A DNA stretch of 64,000 bases from Bacillus sp. OV166 (GCF_900177675.1 NZ_FXWM01000001.1:2303001-2367000); one strand, 5' to 3'; positions 26,818-35,948 are shown, counted from the stretch's first letter. Program-made: numbers and translations. Notes: generated from the letters alone by a model not told the origin.

Positions 26818-27417
26818 TTATGTTGATTTCCTATTTTCCTTACTTAAATGAAAAAGCATATACAGCTGCTTAGCAAGAAATTGCGGTGTATAAGGCATGT
26901 CCTTACGCAACCAAGCTACGATCGTGCCGATAAGAGCTGAAGAACCATGCCAAATAGCAATATCCCTTTGGATATCGGTAGTAGCGAGCAAGGAGTCTAT
27001 CTCTGTTCTCTCTGTTATTGATTTCGTTAGGATATTTAATAACCGCTCTGTAAAGATTGGCGTTCGTGTGGAACCAAGAACAACTTTATAGAATTTGGCA
27101 TTCTCGGCTATATGTTCAAGCAGGTTTATTAGCTTCAACGAATCAATTTCTTCAGTTGAATTCATGTTTGTTGTCGTACGCATCATAATGCACTCAATAT
27201 CCTCGGCCATTTCCTGCGCCATTTTCTCCAGCATGTCTTGTATATCATGATAATGTAGATAAAACGTAACACGGTTGATGGTTGCGCGTTCCGCAATCCG
27301 GTTAACCGTTATTTTATTTAATTCCAACTCCTGCAGTAAATCTATTAAAGCGTCTTTTATTAATTGGCGTGTACGAAGTACCCGAGGATCTACTCGCTTC
27401 TTTTCATTGTCTTTCAT
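26818..27417 (-). CDS. TetR/AcrR family repressor
   Basis: A 199-residue regulator. The N-terminal helix-turn-helix (about 13-60: RQLIKDALIDLLQELELNKITVNRIAERATINRVTFYLHY) fits the TetR family, close to the subgroup with a TetR_C_7-type C-terminal domain. The remaining helices should bind a ligand. It diverges from a 14-helix drug efflux gene across about 225 bases, the usual arrangement of a local repressor and its pump. Its own start lies behind a weak ribosome binding site. The inducer is unknown. Confidence 0.88.
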   Translation of the reverse strand: MKDNEKKRVDPRVLRTRQLIKDALIDLLQELELNKITVNRIAERATINRVTFYLHYHDIQDMLEKMAQEMAEDIECIMMRTTTNMNSTEEIDSLKLINLLEHIAENAKFYKVVLGSTRTPIFTERLLNILTKSITERTEIDSLLATTDIQRDIAIWHGSSALIGTIVAWLRKDMPYTPQFLAKQLYMLFHLSKENRKST

Positions 27418-27540
27418 TTCTAATCACCATTCCTATTAATTGGTAATTTACAATAATTTTAGTTCTGTCTATTTTTTTTGGCTTTCTCAACAAAATTGAA
27501 ATAAATGATAACTAATTTACACTTCTTAAGAAATTGTCTG

Positions 27541-27568
27541 TTGTCAGAACCAACGATCTTATTATAAT
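27541..27568 (+). promoter_or_regulatory. promoter of the DHA2 efflux gene
   Basis: TTGTCA (27541-27546) and TATAAT (27563-27568) are separated by 16 bases, about 75 bases before the preferred start. They lie in the tetR divergent region. Confidence 0.6.
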
Positions 27569-27643
27569 GTAATTTATACAATGTTAATTATTAAACACAT
27601 TGTAAAAAAAGTCTATATTCAAGTTAGAAAGGATAGGAGAGAA

Positions 27644-29149
27644 TTGAAAAATAATCCTAAAACTGTCACAAATTCGATAAAAAAAGGACCTATTATGTTC
27701 ATTATGATTTTAGGTGCTTTCATTGCAACCTTAAATCAAACACTCATGAGCGTCGCCACTCCCGAACTAATGGTTGAATTTAACATCTCAGCTGCAACGG
27801 CACAGTGGTTAACGACAGGTTACATGCTCGTAAACGGTGTCTTGATTCCCATTACGGCCTATTTAATGCAGCGGTTTACCACACGTCAGCTCTTTCAAGC
27901 TTCCATGTTTATCTTTCTAGCCGGAACCATCGTTTCAGCTATAGCAAAGGGCTTTCCTTTATTATTGACCGGACGCATGATTCAGGCGGCTGGTGCAGGA
28001 ATCATCATGCCGCTGCTTACGAATGTCATTCTGACCATCTTTCCTCCCAACAAACGAGGAGCTGCTATGGGGATGGTCGGGCTTGCGATTATTTTCGCCC
28101 CAGCCATTGGGCCTACAATAGCCGGTTATATTATTGAAAACTACAAATGGGAAACGATGTTTTACGGGATGATTCCATTTGCTGTCATTGTTATTGTATT
28201 GGGATTCATTTTTCTCCGAAATGTATCTGATCGTATCAAGACAAAACTGGATATCCTAAGTGTTGTCCTCTCTACCATTGGTTTTGGTGCCTTACTATAT
28301 GGTTTCAGCCGAGCTGGAAGCCTTGGATGGTCGGACATGGAGGTACTAAGTACGGTCGCAGTAGGCATCTTGGCCCTAGCACTCTTTTCATGGAAGCAGA
28401 TGAAATCGCAAAATCCGCTACTTGACTTGCGTGCATTCAAGTATAATATGTTCTCCTTAACAACCATTATCAATATCGCGGTTACGATGGTGATGTATGC
28501 AGACATGATGCTGCTTCCGCTTTACCTTCAGAATATCCGTGGTTACACAGCAATTGAGTCCGGTCTTCTCCTTCTTCCAGGTGCGCTAATAATGGGCTTC
28601 CTCATGCCAGTTACAGGGAAGTTGTTCGATCGCTTTGGCGCAAAATGGCTAACTGTTATAGGAATGATAATTACCATTCTGACAACGATGGGCTTTACCA
28701 ACTTGACAGATTCGACAAGTTATACCTTTTTGGTTCTGATGTCAACAGGGCGTCGCATTGGGATGGCCTTGATGATGATGCCTTTACAGACCGCTGGTTT
28801 GAATCAATTGCCACAAAAGTTAAGTGCTCACGGAACAGCCATAAGCAATACAATTCGGCAAGTGGCTGGTGCTGTCGGAACTTCACTTCTCGTTACCGTT
28901 ATGTCAGACCGAACGAAATCACATCTGCAGGATATGGCTCCTAATGCAGCTGCTAAAGGCTTTACCCAAGGGCAGCTTATTAAGGAAGCCACCATTCAGG
29001 GTATTAATGACGCCTATCTTGTCATTATTGGGATCGGCATCATCGGATTACTTCTTTCCTTCTTTATCAAGAAGGTAAAACAAGCTTCCGAATCAGAATC
29101 TAAAGCGAACTTGGAAAAGGTAACAATAAAAAATCTACGAACAAACTAA
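27644..29149 (+). CDS. DHA2 family MFS multidrug efflux transporter
   Basis: About 501 residues with 14 predicted transmembrane helices, EmrB/QacA/LmrB type. Motif C-like GPTIAGYIIENYKWETMFYG and the motif A region after LMQRFTTRQLFQ are present, and the N-terminal LNQTLMSVATPELM is typical of the DHA2 group. The open frame extends to ATG 27581, but the TTG at 27644, preceded by AAAGGATAGGAG, gives a more normal N-terminus; the choice is not certain. The divergent TetR repressor suggests induction by a substrate. Proton-driven drug export is a family inference. Confidence 0.88.
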   Translation: MKNNPKTVTNSIKKGPIMFIMILGAFIATLNQTLMSVATPELMVEFNISAATAQWLTTGYMLVNGVLIPITAYLMQRFTTRQLFQASMFIFLAGTIVSAIAKGFPLLLTGRMIQAAGAGIIMPLLTNVILTIFPPNKRGAAMGMVGLAIIFAPAIGPTIAGYIIENYKWETMFYGMIPFAVIVIVLGFIFLRNVSDRIKTKLDILSVVLSTIGFGALLYGFSRAGSLGWSDMEVLSTVAVGILALALFSWKQMKSQNPLLDLRAFKYNMFSLTTIINIAVTMVMYADMMLLPLYLQNIRGYTAIESGLLLLPGALIMGFLMPVTGKLFDRFGAKWLTVIGMIITILTTMGFTNLTDSTSYTFLVLMSTGRRIGMALMMMPLQTAGLNQLPQKLSAHGTAISNTIRQVAGAVGTSLLVTVMSDRTKSHLQDMAPNAAAKGFTQGQLIKEATIQGINDAYLVIIGIGIIGLLLSFFIKKVKQASESESKANLEKVTIKNLRTN

Positions 29150-29190
29150 ATGGTTTATGATCCATAAACAACTTCTAGAGTTTAGGCCAG

Positions 29191-29213
29191 AGCTGTCATT
29201 GTGACAGCTTTTT
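29191..29213 (+). terminator. terminator after the efflux gene
   Basis: AGCTGTCA/TGACAGCT with a three-base loop is followed by TTTT. A second hairpin, AAGCTGCC/GGCAGCTT, lies at 29257-29282. Confidence 0.75.
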
Positions 29214-29512
29214 CTAATTATAAAACTGATTGATTATTTAGTATAACTACTTCAAAAAGCTGCCGGTCATTCCAGGCAGCTTCATTCTTGTAATCCACCG
29301 TTCATGTTTCTTTAGTTATTCACTGTCGTGATAATAAAAATTAGTGTAACAGAGGGTCAGAAGGTGGTTGTAACCGTAAAAGGTAAACATATTTATAGAA
29401 GGATAATGTCGAATATTAATTTATAATAATCTAAATTTTTAACATCTTTAGACATATAGAATAGAAAAATATATAATCATTATGAGGAAAAAACATGAAA
29501 AGAGGAGAAATA

Positions 29513-30667
29513 ATGGATATAAAACGTCAAAATGTCGATTTTGGTAATTCGGTCTTTCAAACCCTTGTGGACGGTTATTATTTTGAGATTCCTACAAATG
29601 TAGTAGAAATAAAGAGGGAAAAGGCAGACGGCCACTTTCCGTCTACTTTCCATGATCCCCAATCCCTTCTTCAAAGTTTACTCATTTCAACTACGATAGA
29701 CGGTGTAGAGAAATATTATCTGGTGGGTGATTCAGCGGAAAAACAAGTATTAGGAAACAGTCATATCAACAAACTTCATGATAAAACGGAATCTGAGATT
29801 CCCTATGTGATGTTCCTAGCATCAGCAGCTTATTACAATGTGTTAAAAGGGAACGGCATTGAAGATACACGAGTGAACATTAATTATTTTTCAACCATGC
29901 TTCCAATTTGGTTGCTTAAGAAAACGAACAAGTTCAGTGATATGCAAAATAAAATGGCAAGTCGATTTGAAGGGGAGCACAAAGTTACGATTTTAACACC
30001 AGGATTTGAAAGAGTTGTATCCATTCACGTAAAAACAAGCAAATGCCGGATTGAAAGTGAAGTTGCTCGTTGGGCAATTAAAAAAGATTTTGATTTACAA
30101 GATCGTGAGGAAGCAAATTCATTTCTAAACTTTGAAACTCTAATTGTGGATTTAGGGGGAGGGACTGTTGATCTTGCTTTGCTTCAAGCAGGACTTCAAG
30201 CTCCTAAGAGCAGGGAATCATTGAATTGCTTCGCCGACATTTCGTATCTAAAACACATTGAGAAACTAAGAAGTGAAAAGTTACTCGAGTACTTTGTTGA
30301 TGTGCGTTCACTAGAAGAATTCATTATCAATAACATTGAGAAAACAAAAATGGAGCAAAGGGATGGAAATAGCGGTAAAAAGGTTGATCTCACAGAGCAA
30401 ATCCATGAGTCATTAAGGGAGTACACGCAAATTTTAATAACTAAAATTGAAAACACATTCCCATCACCTAAAGATAAGGTCTATAAATATGTTTATATTG
30501 GTGGAATAGCCAGCATCCTTAAACGATTCATCCAAGAATCGATCAATATAAGGTATGGAGACGAAATTAGAGAGCAAAATCATCTATTCCTTCAAGATAC
30601 AAGAAAGTTAAATTTATATGGTCTAGAAATAATAAGCAGGCATGAAACAAACTTAGTTTTCGCTTAA
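29513..30667 (+). CDS. ParM/Alp-type actin-like protein
   Basis: A 384-residue protein of the actin-like ParM/StbA group. The second phosphate loop is LIVDLGGGTVDLALL (about 208-222), the C-terminal adenosine motif is YIGGIASILKRFIQE, and the N-terminal VDFGNS is a degenerate phosphate-1 loop. Such proteins form filaments that segregate plasmids (ParM, AlfA, Alp7A). The ATG at 29513 is used because GAGGAGAAA precedes it; an upstream in-frame ATG lacks a good site. The next gene starts 17 bases downstream and is its probable partner. No replication gene is nearby, so this looks like a chromosomal or captured cassette. Confidence 0.75.
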   Translation: MDIKRQNVDFGNSVFQTLVDGYYFEIPTNVVEIKREKADGHFPSTFHDPQSLLQSLLISTTIDGVEKYYLVGDSAEKQVLGNSHINKLHDKTESEIPYVMFLASAAYYNVLKGNGIEDTRVNINYFSTMLPIWLLKKTNKFSDMQNKMASRFEGEHKVTILTPGFERVVSIHVKTSKCRIESEVARWAIKKDFDLQDREEANSFLNFETLIVDLGGGTVDLALLQAGLQAPKSRESLNCFADISYLKHIEKLRSEKLLEYFVDVRSLEEFIINNIEKTKMEQRDGNSGKKVDLTEQIHESLREYTQILITKIENTFPSPKDKVYKYVYIGGIASILKRFIQESINIRYGDEIREQNHLFLQDTRKLNLYGLEIISRHETNLVFA

Positions 30668-30684
30668 GAAGAGGGGGAGAATGT

Positions 30685-31395
30685 ATGTACAACAAAGATC
30701 ATCTTCTTGGTGAAAAGTTCATTGGCGGATTAAACAATATGTATTCACATCTAGGTGCACAGATGGTTTCACCATTTTACGTACTATCGAACTTTTTTCT
30801 AACTGCTGTTAATCACCAAACGGATGAGGTCAGATTAATGAATAAGGAATCAGGAAGTAAATACGAACGTGTATTGCTTACTTTAGAAACTTTGAAAATC
30901 TCTCCAAAGGTGTATTCAATACTTGAGCAAAAAGCACAAGCAAATGAGCTTGAGGAATATATTACAAATCTTGTTGAGCATGATTTAGCTCAATTGGAAA
31001 AAGAAGAAGAGGCAATAACCATTGATACACTTCGTGAAGAGTTTTTAGGTGAGATCAACTTACTTAAACAAAAATTCGCATCACGTCTTGTTGAAGATCC
31101 TAATGAGATGGGGTCCGGCCAAGAAACCGAGTTGCGGGATTTTGTAACGAAACTGGGTGAGCAAAAATTAGACAAGGAAGAATTCCAAACGTTGTTAAAT
31201 TCCCTCCGCAGAGAGTTTTTAGACGAGATTAACTTACTAAAAAAGGAACTTACCTTCCGTCCGGTTACCGATCCAAATAAGTATAATCCTGCCATTGAAC
31301 CTGCGGAAGAAGTGAAAGATATTAAAGAAGGACAATTAGTCGAAAGTGATCAAGTAAAAGGGACTATTAAAGAAGTCATAGATATGGATTTTTAA
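30685..31395 (+). CDS. unknown partner of the ParM-like protein
   Basis: A 236-residue soluble, highly charged protein that I do not recognise. Residues 60-105 look like a small alpha-helical DNA-binding or dimerisation module (ERVLLTLETLKISPKVYSILEQKAQANELEEYI). The second half has an internal repeat: residues 114-140 (DTLREEFLGEINLLKQKF) and 172-198 (NSLRREFLDEINLLKKEL), each followed by a DPNx turn, suggesting duplicated coiled-coil segments. It follows the actin gene by 17 bases with GAGGGGG before the ATG. By analogy with ParR/AlfB/Alp7R it may be the adaptor or regulator, but it shows no sequence resemblance that I can assert. Confidence 0.6.
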   Translation: MYNKDHLLGEKFIGGLNNMYSHLGAQMVSPFYVLSNFFLTAVNHQTDEVRLMNKESGSKYERVLLTLETLKISPKVYSILEQKAQANELEEYITNLVEHDLAQLEKEEEAITIDTLREEFLGEINLLKQKFASRLVEDPNEMGSGQETELRDFVTKLGEQKLDKEEFQTLLNSLRREFLDEINLLKKELTFRPVTDPNKYNPAIEPAEEVKDIKEGQLVESDQVKGTIKEVIDMDF

Positions 31396-31433
31396 ATATG
31401 AAGTAGTGGAGTGAAGTTCTGCTACTTTAATAA

Positions 31434-31461
31434 AACGTCCAAGAGATTCCTCTTGGACGTT
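31434..31461. terminator. strong hairpin after the actin cassette
   Basis: A perfect 12-bp stem AACGTCCAAGAG/CTCTTGGACGTT with a four-base loop. There is no T-tract, so termination is probable rather than certain; it could also act between the actin cassette and the convergent phaC remnant. Confidence 0.55.
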
Positions 31462-31528
31462 CGGCGTAAACAGAAGAAGGAACCAACTTCTGTACTCCAC
31501 AAAAAGTTTGCAAATCCTAAAATCTTTG

Positions 31529-31812
31529 TTAATCTGACCGTTGTTCCAGCCAATCTCCTATTGTTGGATAAGTGACTTTTGTTGCTTTAGAGCCAAATGC
31601 TCCAGATACGTGTAAGGTTGGAAGAGAAATATACGTTTTACCTTTGCTGGATATTACTTTCATTAACGCTTCCACCTGGTGCGGCTGGGCAATATGATCT
31701 CTTTCAGCAGAAAGGTTGAGTACATTAACGGTGATGTTGCTTAAGTTGACCTTTCGTCCGCGAATTTCGAGTTCCCCTTGAATCAGCTTATATTTGACAA
31801 GCTTCTCATATA
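31529..31812 (-). pseudogene. C-terminal remnant of a second phaC
   Basis: On the minus strand about 93 codons stay open to the TAA at 31531-31529. They read LIQGELEIRGRKVNL, then LNLSAERDHIAQPHQVEALM, ISSKGKTY, LHVSGAFG and TYPTIGDWLEQRSD at the end. This matches the last quarter of class IV PHA synthases of B. megaterium type, including the acid (SAERDH) and histidine (HVS) regions; the nucleophile region is absent. It is clearly different from the intact phaC at 16322. It lies divergent to phaP, just as phaC operons do in Bacillus, so a deletion probably removed phaRB and most of phaC. Confidence 0.8.
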
Positions 31813-31822
31813 GGTGTAAATT
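31794..31822 (+). promoter_or_regulatory. probable phaP promoter
   Basis: TTGACA (31794-31799) and TAAATT (31817-31822) are spaced 17 bases apart, about 40 bases upstream of the phasin start. The -35 element lies inside the end of the phaC remnant. Confidence 0.55.
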
Positions 31823-31860
31823 ACATATAGTGTTATTTATTAATTAGGAGGTTTTTTATA

Positions 31861-32373
31861 ATGGAATTAAACAATGAGTTCGTTACTAATTTTGGTGATT
31901 CTCTATTAAACATTTGGACAAACAGTTTGGACGAGGTGACCGATTCTCAAAAAGAAATAGAAAATCTTTTGCTTCAAGCATTTACAACACAAAAAGAATC
32001 ATTGGAGAAAATTGCTGAAGGAATGGACTTTATCCAAGAACAACAGAAAAAATTAATTGCAGATGTTCGCGATTATGTAATGCAAAATGTTGAAACAGTT
32101 TACGGTGAACAAGCAAGCCAAACTTTCGAAAAGTGGTATGCTCAACTAGATGAAATAAATAACCGTGTTCAACAGTTAACCTCCACTCCATACAAAGAAA
32201 GTTTAAATTTATTAAATCAGTCACAAGAGCAGTTTCAACAATCGATTAAAAATAGTATCGAACAGCAAAGAAAGATTCGTGAAGAGGCTGTAAATCAATT
32301 TAAAACTGCACAAAAAGGATTTATGGATTTATTTGAATCCAACACAAAAATGGCATTTAATTTGTTTAAGTAG
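31861..32373 (+). CDS. phaP: phasin PhaP-like PHA granule protein
   Basis: A 170-residue, almost entirely helical protein rich in Gln and Glu, with heptad-like QKESLEKIAEGMDFIQEQQKKLIADVRDYV and FQQSIKNSIEQQRKIREEAVNQFKTAQKGFMDLFESN. Length, composition and the LLLQAFTTQKES start match Bacillus PhaP phasins, which coat polyhydroxyalkanoate granules and control their size. TAGGAGG precedes the ATG. It sits divergent to the phaC remnant, as phaP does in B. megaterium-type loci, which supports the assignment. It would serve granules made by the intact PhaRC at 15.7-17.4 kb. Confidence 0.78.
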   Translation: MELNNEFVTNFGDSLLNIWTNSLDEVTDSQKEIENLLLQAFTTQKESLEKIAEGMDFIQEQQKKLIADVRDYVMQNVETVYGEQASQTFEKWYAQLDEINNRVQQLTSTPYKESLNLLNQSQEQFQQSIKNSIEQQRKIREEAVNQFKTAQKGFMDLFESNTKMAFNLFK

Positions 32374-32399
32374 AACAGCGAATTTTCGCTGTTTTTTTT
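32374..32399 (+). terminator. intrinsic terminator after phaP
   Basis: AACAGCGAA/TTCGCTGTT with a two-base core loop, starting at the stop codon, followed by T7. Confidence 0.88.
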
Positions 32400-32771
32400 A
32401 CAATGTACATATAATATATATATCCTAATACCGTTCTGCTATTTTTTATTAAATTCTATTAAAAAATAGAAATCTTTTTGTTCTATTGACTAACATAGAT
32501 TTCCTTTTTGTTTAAGTCACAAGGATAAAGAAATTGGAGAAAATATACCTTAATCTTCATCAACGGCTGTAAAGAAAGGAGTTGCCATTTGGCAGCTCCT
32601 TGTTGTGTTAACAAGCAGTTTAGCTGAACCAGAATTTCGCATTATATTCGATCCTCTGTAGTGGACAACTTGGCTGCAAGGATAGATAACGGGTGCTTTG
32701 GTCTTAGAACAAAATGGACGAGTCTTTTGTGTTTTTGTATACCAATTAATATTCTAAACAGGAATTTTCTA
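32400..32771. other. gene-free region with one hairpin
   Basis: About 370 AT-rich bases without a credible gene. AAGGAGTTGCC (32576-32586) pairs with GGCAGCTCCTT (32591-32601) and looks like a terminator stem, but the gene it served is not recognisable; the surroundings may be old remnants. Confidence 0.5.
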
Positions 32772-33272
32772 TTATAACCGTAAACACAAAACTATAATTC
32801 TATAGGGTGTGGTTTGGGCGGGGATACTTTTTGTGACAGGTCCGTATATAACAATTAGATCTCTGTTCGCAGGGGTTCTTGAAAAGAGTTGCCCATTTGT
32901 TAATACTATTTGAGTATATGGAGAAATATTTAATCGTAATCGTCCATCACTACTCTCCAACTCACTATTAAAATAATCTACTTTTACATTCTGATATGGG
33001 CTATCTTTTACCATGACAAGTGCTTGATATTGTGGAGGGTAAATCAGAAGAGCAGGTGCATTTCCGTCATAATATCCAGTCACGCGATCTCCTACTGCCA
33101 CCATTACATGGTCAACAAAGTAAGTTGTGGGTGACACCACGAAATTTACTAATGCTCCCAATCCGTTTTCTACAGATATTAATTTATTACAGCCTTCTCC
33201 TTCACCATTTTGACCTGTAAAAAAATCACTAATCATAGTGACAGTCCCGTGAAAAGAATAAAAATTTGTCAT
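32772..33272 (-). CDS. conserved hypothetical protein, unknown function
   Basis: A 166-residue beta-rich protein with a near-perfect AATGGAGGT site before its ATG. Notable segments are FHGTVTMISDFFTG, VENGLGALVNFVVSPTTYFVDHVMV, VGDRVTGYYDGNAPALLIYPPQYQALVMVK and TPYRIIVL. The pattern of alternating beta strands with a GDRVTGYYD turn suggests an OB-like or beta-barrel fold. I have a general impression of similar hypothetical proteins in Bacillus and Paenibacillus, but no function. There is no signal peptide or membrane helix. It is monocistronic. Confidence 0.75.
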   Translation of the reverse strand: MTNFYSFHGTVTMISDFFTGQNGEGEGCNKLISVENGLGALVNFVVSPTTYFVDHVMVAVGDRVTGYYDGNAPALLIYPPQYQALVMVKDSPYQNVKVDYFNSELESSDGRLRLNISPYTQIVLTNGQLFSRTPANRDLIVIYGPVTKSIPAQTTPYRIIVLCLRL

Positions 33273-33868
33273 ACGATACCTCCATTACTTTAAAACGATA
33301 ATGCGTAAAGCAAACCATTAGTAGAGGCTAATTAACTTTGTTCCATAAGGATAGTTACCATACGTTTGTTCCTGGAATTGCCTGTACAAATAACCCCCCC
33401 AATAAACATTTGACAATTACTTGGTGTACCATATGCAGGTCAATACCTATATGACACCAAAAGGTTAAGAAAATGTTCTGTATAGTAAGTTTTAGGTGAT
33501 TCAAAAGTGAAAAAATGTGTATTGTTGATAAACCATGAAAGAGCTAATAATTTTATAAGATCTGTTAGGAGCTTACCAAGAAATAACTATTATATAGGTA
33601 AATACACATTTATGAGAGTAGAAATATTCAAAATAATACACAATAATTTTATTTCAACTAACAAGTGCGATGCTTTAAAATAAAGCATCGTTTTCTAATC
33701 TTTAATACTAACCCGAAATGAATGAAGGATTAAGAGGGAGCTAGCTATATGAGCTGTGCTAATATTACCGTACAAATGCTCCATTAATAAATGATTAAGT
33801 TCGTCTGCTTGAATAGTCACTTCACTTATGGGACGATGATTTTTAATTTTATGAATATGATTTTTTAG
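33273..33868. other. intergenic region with terminator hairpin and coding remnant
   Basis: There is no full gene here. A hairpin GATGCTTTA/TAAAGCATC (33669-33689) followed by GTTTTC acts on the plus strand. On the minus strand 33695-33868 stays open for about 57 codons in the same frame as, and directly after, the YeiH stop codon (segment HRPISEVTIQADELNHLL). It has no start or ribosome binding site and looks like the tail of a lost gene that I cannot name. Confidence 0.45.
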
Positions 33869-34909
33869 TTAAATACTAAAAAACGTTAGAAGAGATAAAA
33901 GAATAGATGTAATGATAATGGCAATAAGAGGACGTATTGCTTTGGTACGTAATTCTTTTAAGCTTATATTTAATCCTAAGCCGGTCATAGACATCGTTAA
34001 TAAAAATGATGTGAAAACTGCAATATCTGACATATGTTTTTTTGATACTACAAACTCATTACCGATAATATAGCTCCCCACAAAGCTCATACCGATAAAT
34101 CCAATTAAAAACCATGGAAACTCGAATTTTGCGTCACCCTCTATTTTTCCTTTCTTTTTCATCCAAAACATTAGGACAAAACAAAGTGGAATTAATAGAA
34201 ACACGCGGGCAAGTTTGGCGAGTAAAGCGTTCGGTAGAGCATCCTGGCCAGCAGGCGCAGCTGCTAAAGCAACGTGGCCAATCTCATGAAGGCTAATTCC
34301 AACCCAATTCCCGTAGTCTATAGGACTAATAGGTAAAAAAGGAAATAGTAAAGTATAGATAATTGAAAAAACTGTTCCTACTAATGCGATGATGCCGACC
34401 CCCATAGCTGTATCTTCATCTTTTGCTTTTATAATTGGCGATACGGCCGCGATTGCAGCGGCACCACATATGCCTGTTCCAACACTTAATAATAAAGAAA
34501 GATTAAGATCTGCTTTGAGCCATTTTGCAAGTATCATCAGAACAACGATTGAAAAAATGATTGTTACGGCTCCTCTTAGCAATAGTGGAAAACCCTGATG
34601 AAATATGCCGATCATGTTAAGCTTTAAACCATAAAGAATGATGGCAAATCTTAGCAGTTTTTTGGATGAAAATTGAATACCAGTACGTAATCTCTCTGGG
34701 TATCCAAACACTTGTCTATAAACCAAAGCAAGTAAAATGGCACATGCAAGTGCTCCTATATGATTTAGACCAGGCAATGTCGCCAAAAGAAACCCGCACA
34801 TGGCTATAATCATTGTAAAACCAATTCCAAATATCCAAGAAACATTGAGCTTTTTTTCTGATTTTTTTTGCTCATTAGGACTGGAGAATATTAATGCTTT
34901 TTGTTCCAA
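33869..34909 (-). CDS. YeiH family putative sulfate exporter (UPF0324)
   Basis: About 346 residues with roughly ten transmembrane helices. Family features are FGYPERLRTGIQFSSKKLLRFAIILYGLKLN, VGTGICGAAAIAAVSPIIKAKDEDTAMGVG and GNWVGISLHEIGHVALAAAPAG. The open frame starts at ATG 34933, but GAGGGG lies within that stretch ten bases before an in-frame TTG at 34909, which I prefer. It diverges from a LysR gene, the conserved yeiH-yeiE arrangement. The family is annotated as a putative sulfate exporter with little experimental support. A role in sulfite/sulfate handling would suit the alkylsulfatase, but that is speculative. Confidence 0.88.
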   Translation of the reverse strand: MEQKALIFSSPNEQKKSEKKLNVSWIFGIGFTMIIAMCGFLLATLPGLNHIGALACAILLALVYRQVFGYPERLRTGIQFSSKKLLRFAIILYGLKLNMIGIFHQGFPLLLRGAVTIIFSIVVLMILAKWLKADLNLSLLLSVGTGICGAAAIAAVSPIIKAKDEDTAMGVGIIALVGTVFSIIYTLLFPFLPISPIDYGNWVGISLHEIGHVALAAAPAGQDALPNALLAKLARVFLLIPLCFVLMFWMKKKGKIEGDAKFEFPWFLIGFIGMSFVGSYIIGNEFVVSKKHMSDIAVFTSFLLTMSMTGLGLNISLKELRTKAIRPLIAIIITSILLSLLTFFSI

Positions 34910-35027
34910 TGGTTTCCATCCCCTCATTTGCATTATTTAAATTTATCCTAACGTATGTTTTACAATAAGGAAAATAAATGATTATTATAGTTATAATAAG
35001 TAAAAACGATATAGAGTAGGTGGACAC

Positions 35028-35915
35028 ATGGATCAACTATTATCAGTATTTATATCTGTAGCAGATAAAAGAAACTTCTCTAGAGCAGCGGAAGAGCTTC
35101 ATATGACGCAGCCTGCCGTTAGCCAGCAAATTCAACAGTTAGAAAAATATATAGGTGCAAAGCTGCTATTAAGGACAAACAAAAATGTACAGCTCACTAA
35201 ATCAGGTGAAATTGTCTATTTACATGCTAAAGAAATAACAGCTTTATATAAAAGAATGTCTATGTTAGTGAATGAATTAAATAACGAGCCAACAGGACTA
35301 TTAAAAATTGGTGCCAGCTATACTTTTGGTGAATATGTTTTACCGCATATACTTGCAACAATGAAGAATCGATTTCCTAATATCATTCCTTCGGTACAGA
35401 TTGGCAACACAAGAGATATAGCAAAAGCAATCTTAAGTCATGAGATTGATGTAGGAATTGTAGAGGGTGAGATATCTCATCGAAATATATATATTAAAAC
35501 AGTTTCAACGGACCAAATGTATATCGTAGCAGGAGGGGAATATCCAATTTATTTCAACAAGGAAGTTACACGAAGACAGGTAGAACAAGAGAATTGGATT
35601 GTTCGTGAAGAAGGTTCTGGAACAAGAGATGCAACAGAGAAATTATTTGAAACTTTGCAAATACGTCCTACTAGGTTAATGGAGTTCGGCAGCACACAAC
35701 TAATTAAAGAAGCAGTCGAAGCGGGGCTTGGTATTAGTTATTTATCTGAACTTACGGTTAAAAAAGAAAGGCTGCTTGGTACCATTCAAGTATTAAATGT
35801 TAAAGGGACACCGATAAAAAGAAATTTTTCCGTTATTACAGAAACTGTCGACTTACATACGAAAACTATGAACTTATTTATTGAGTTAATTGAAGATTAT
35901 CTAAAGAATCAATAA
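35028..35915 (+). CDS. LysR family regulator (YeiE/CysL-like)
   Basis: A 295-residue LysR-type regulator with helix-turn-helix RNFSRAAEELHMTQPAVSQQIQQLEKYIGAKLLLR (residues 15-50) and the effector domain. EEGSGTRDATEKLFE (about 196-210) is the loop seen in sulfur-related members such as CysL, YeiE and CbbR. It diverges from yeiH across 118 bases and most likely controls it. TAGGTGG lies before the ATG. The ligand is unknown, although relatives respond to sulfite or related sulfur compounds. Confidence 0.9.
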   Translation: MDQLLSVFISVADKRNFSRAAEELHMTQPAVSQQIQQLEKYIGAKLLLRTNKNVQLTKSGEIVYLHAKEITALYKRMSMLVNELNNEPTGLLKIGASYTFGEYVLPHILATMKNRFPNIIPSVQIGNTRDIAKAILSHEIDVGIVEGEISHRNIYIKTVSTDQMYIVAGGEYPIYFNKEVTRRQVEQENWIVREEGSGTRDATEKLFETLQIRPTRLMEFGSTQLIKEAVEAGLGISYLSELTVKKERLLGTIQVLNVKGTPIKRNFSVITETVDLHTKTMNLFIELIEDYLKNQ

Positions 35916-35948
35916 GAGCAATAGCCCTAATTAAATCATAAATCATTA

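Noticed and set aside
30685..31395. calling the second gene of the actin cassette parR
   Set aside because: I see no ParR-type ribbon-helix-helix sequence that I could defend; position alone is not enough.
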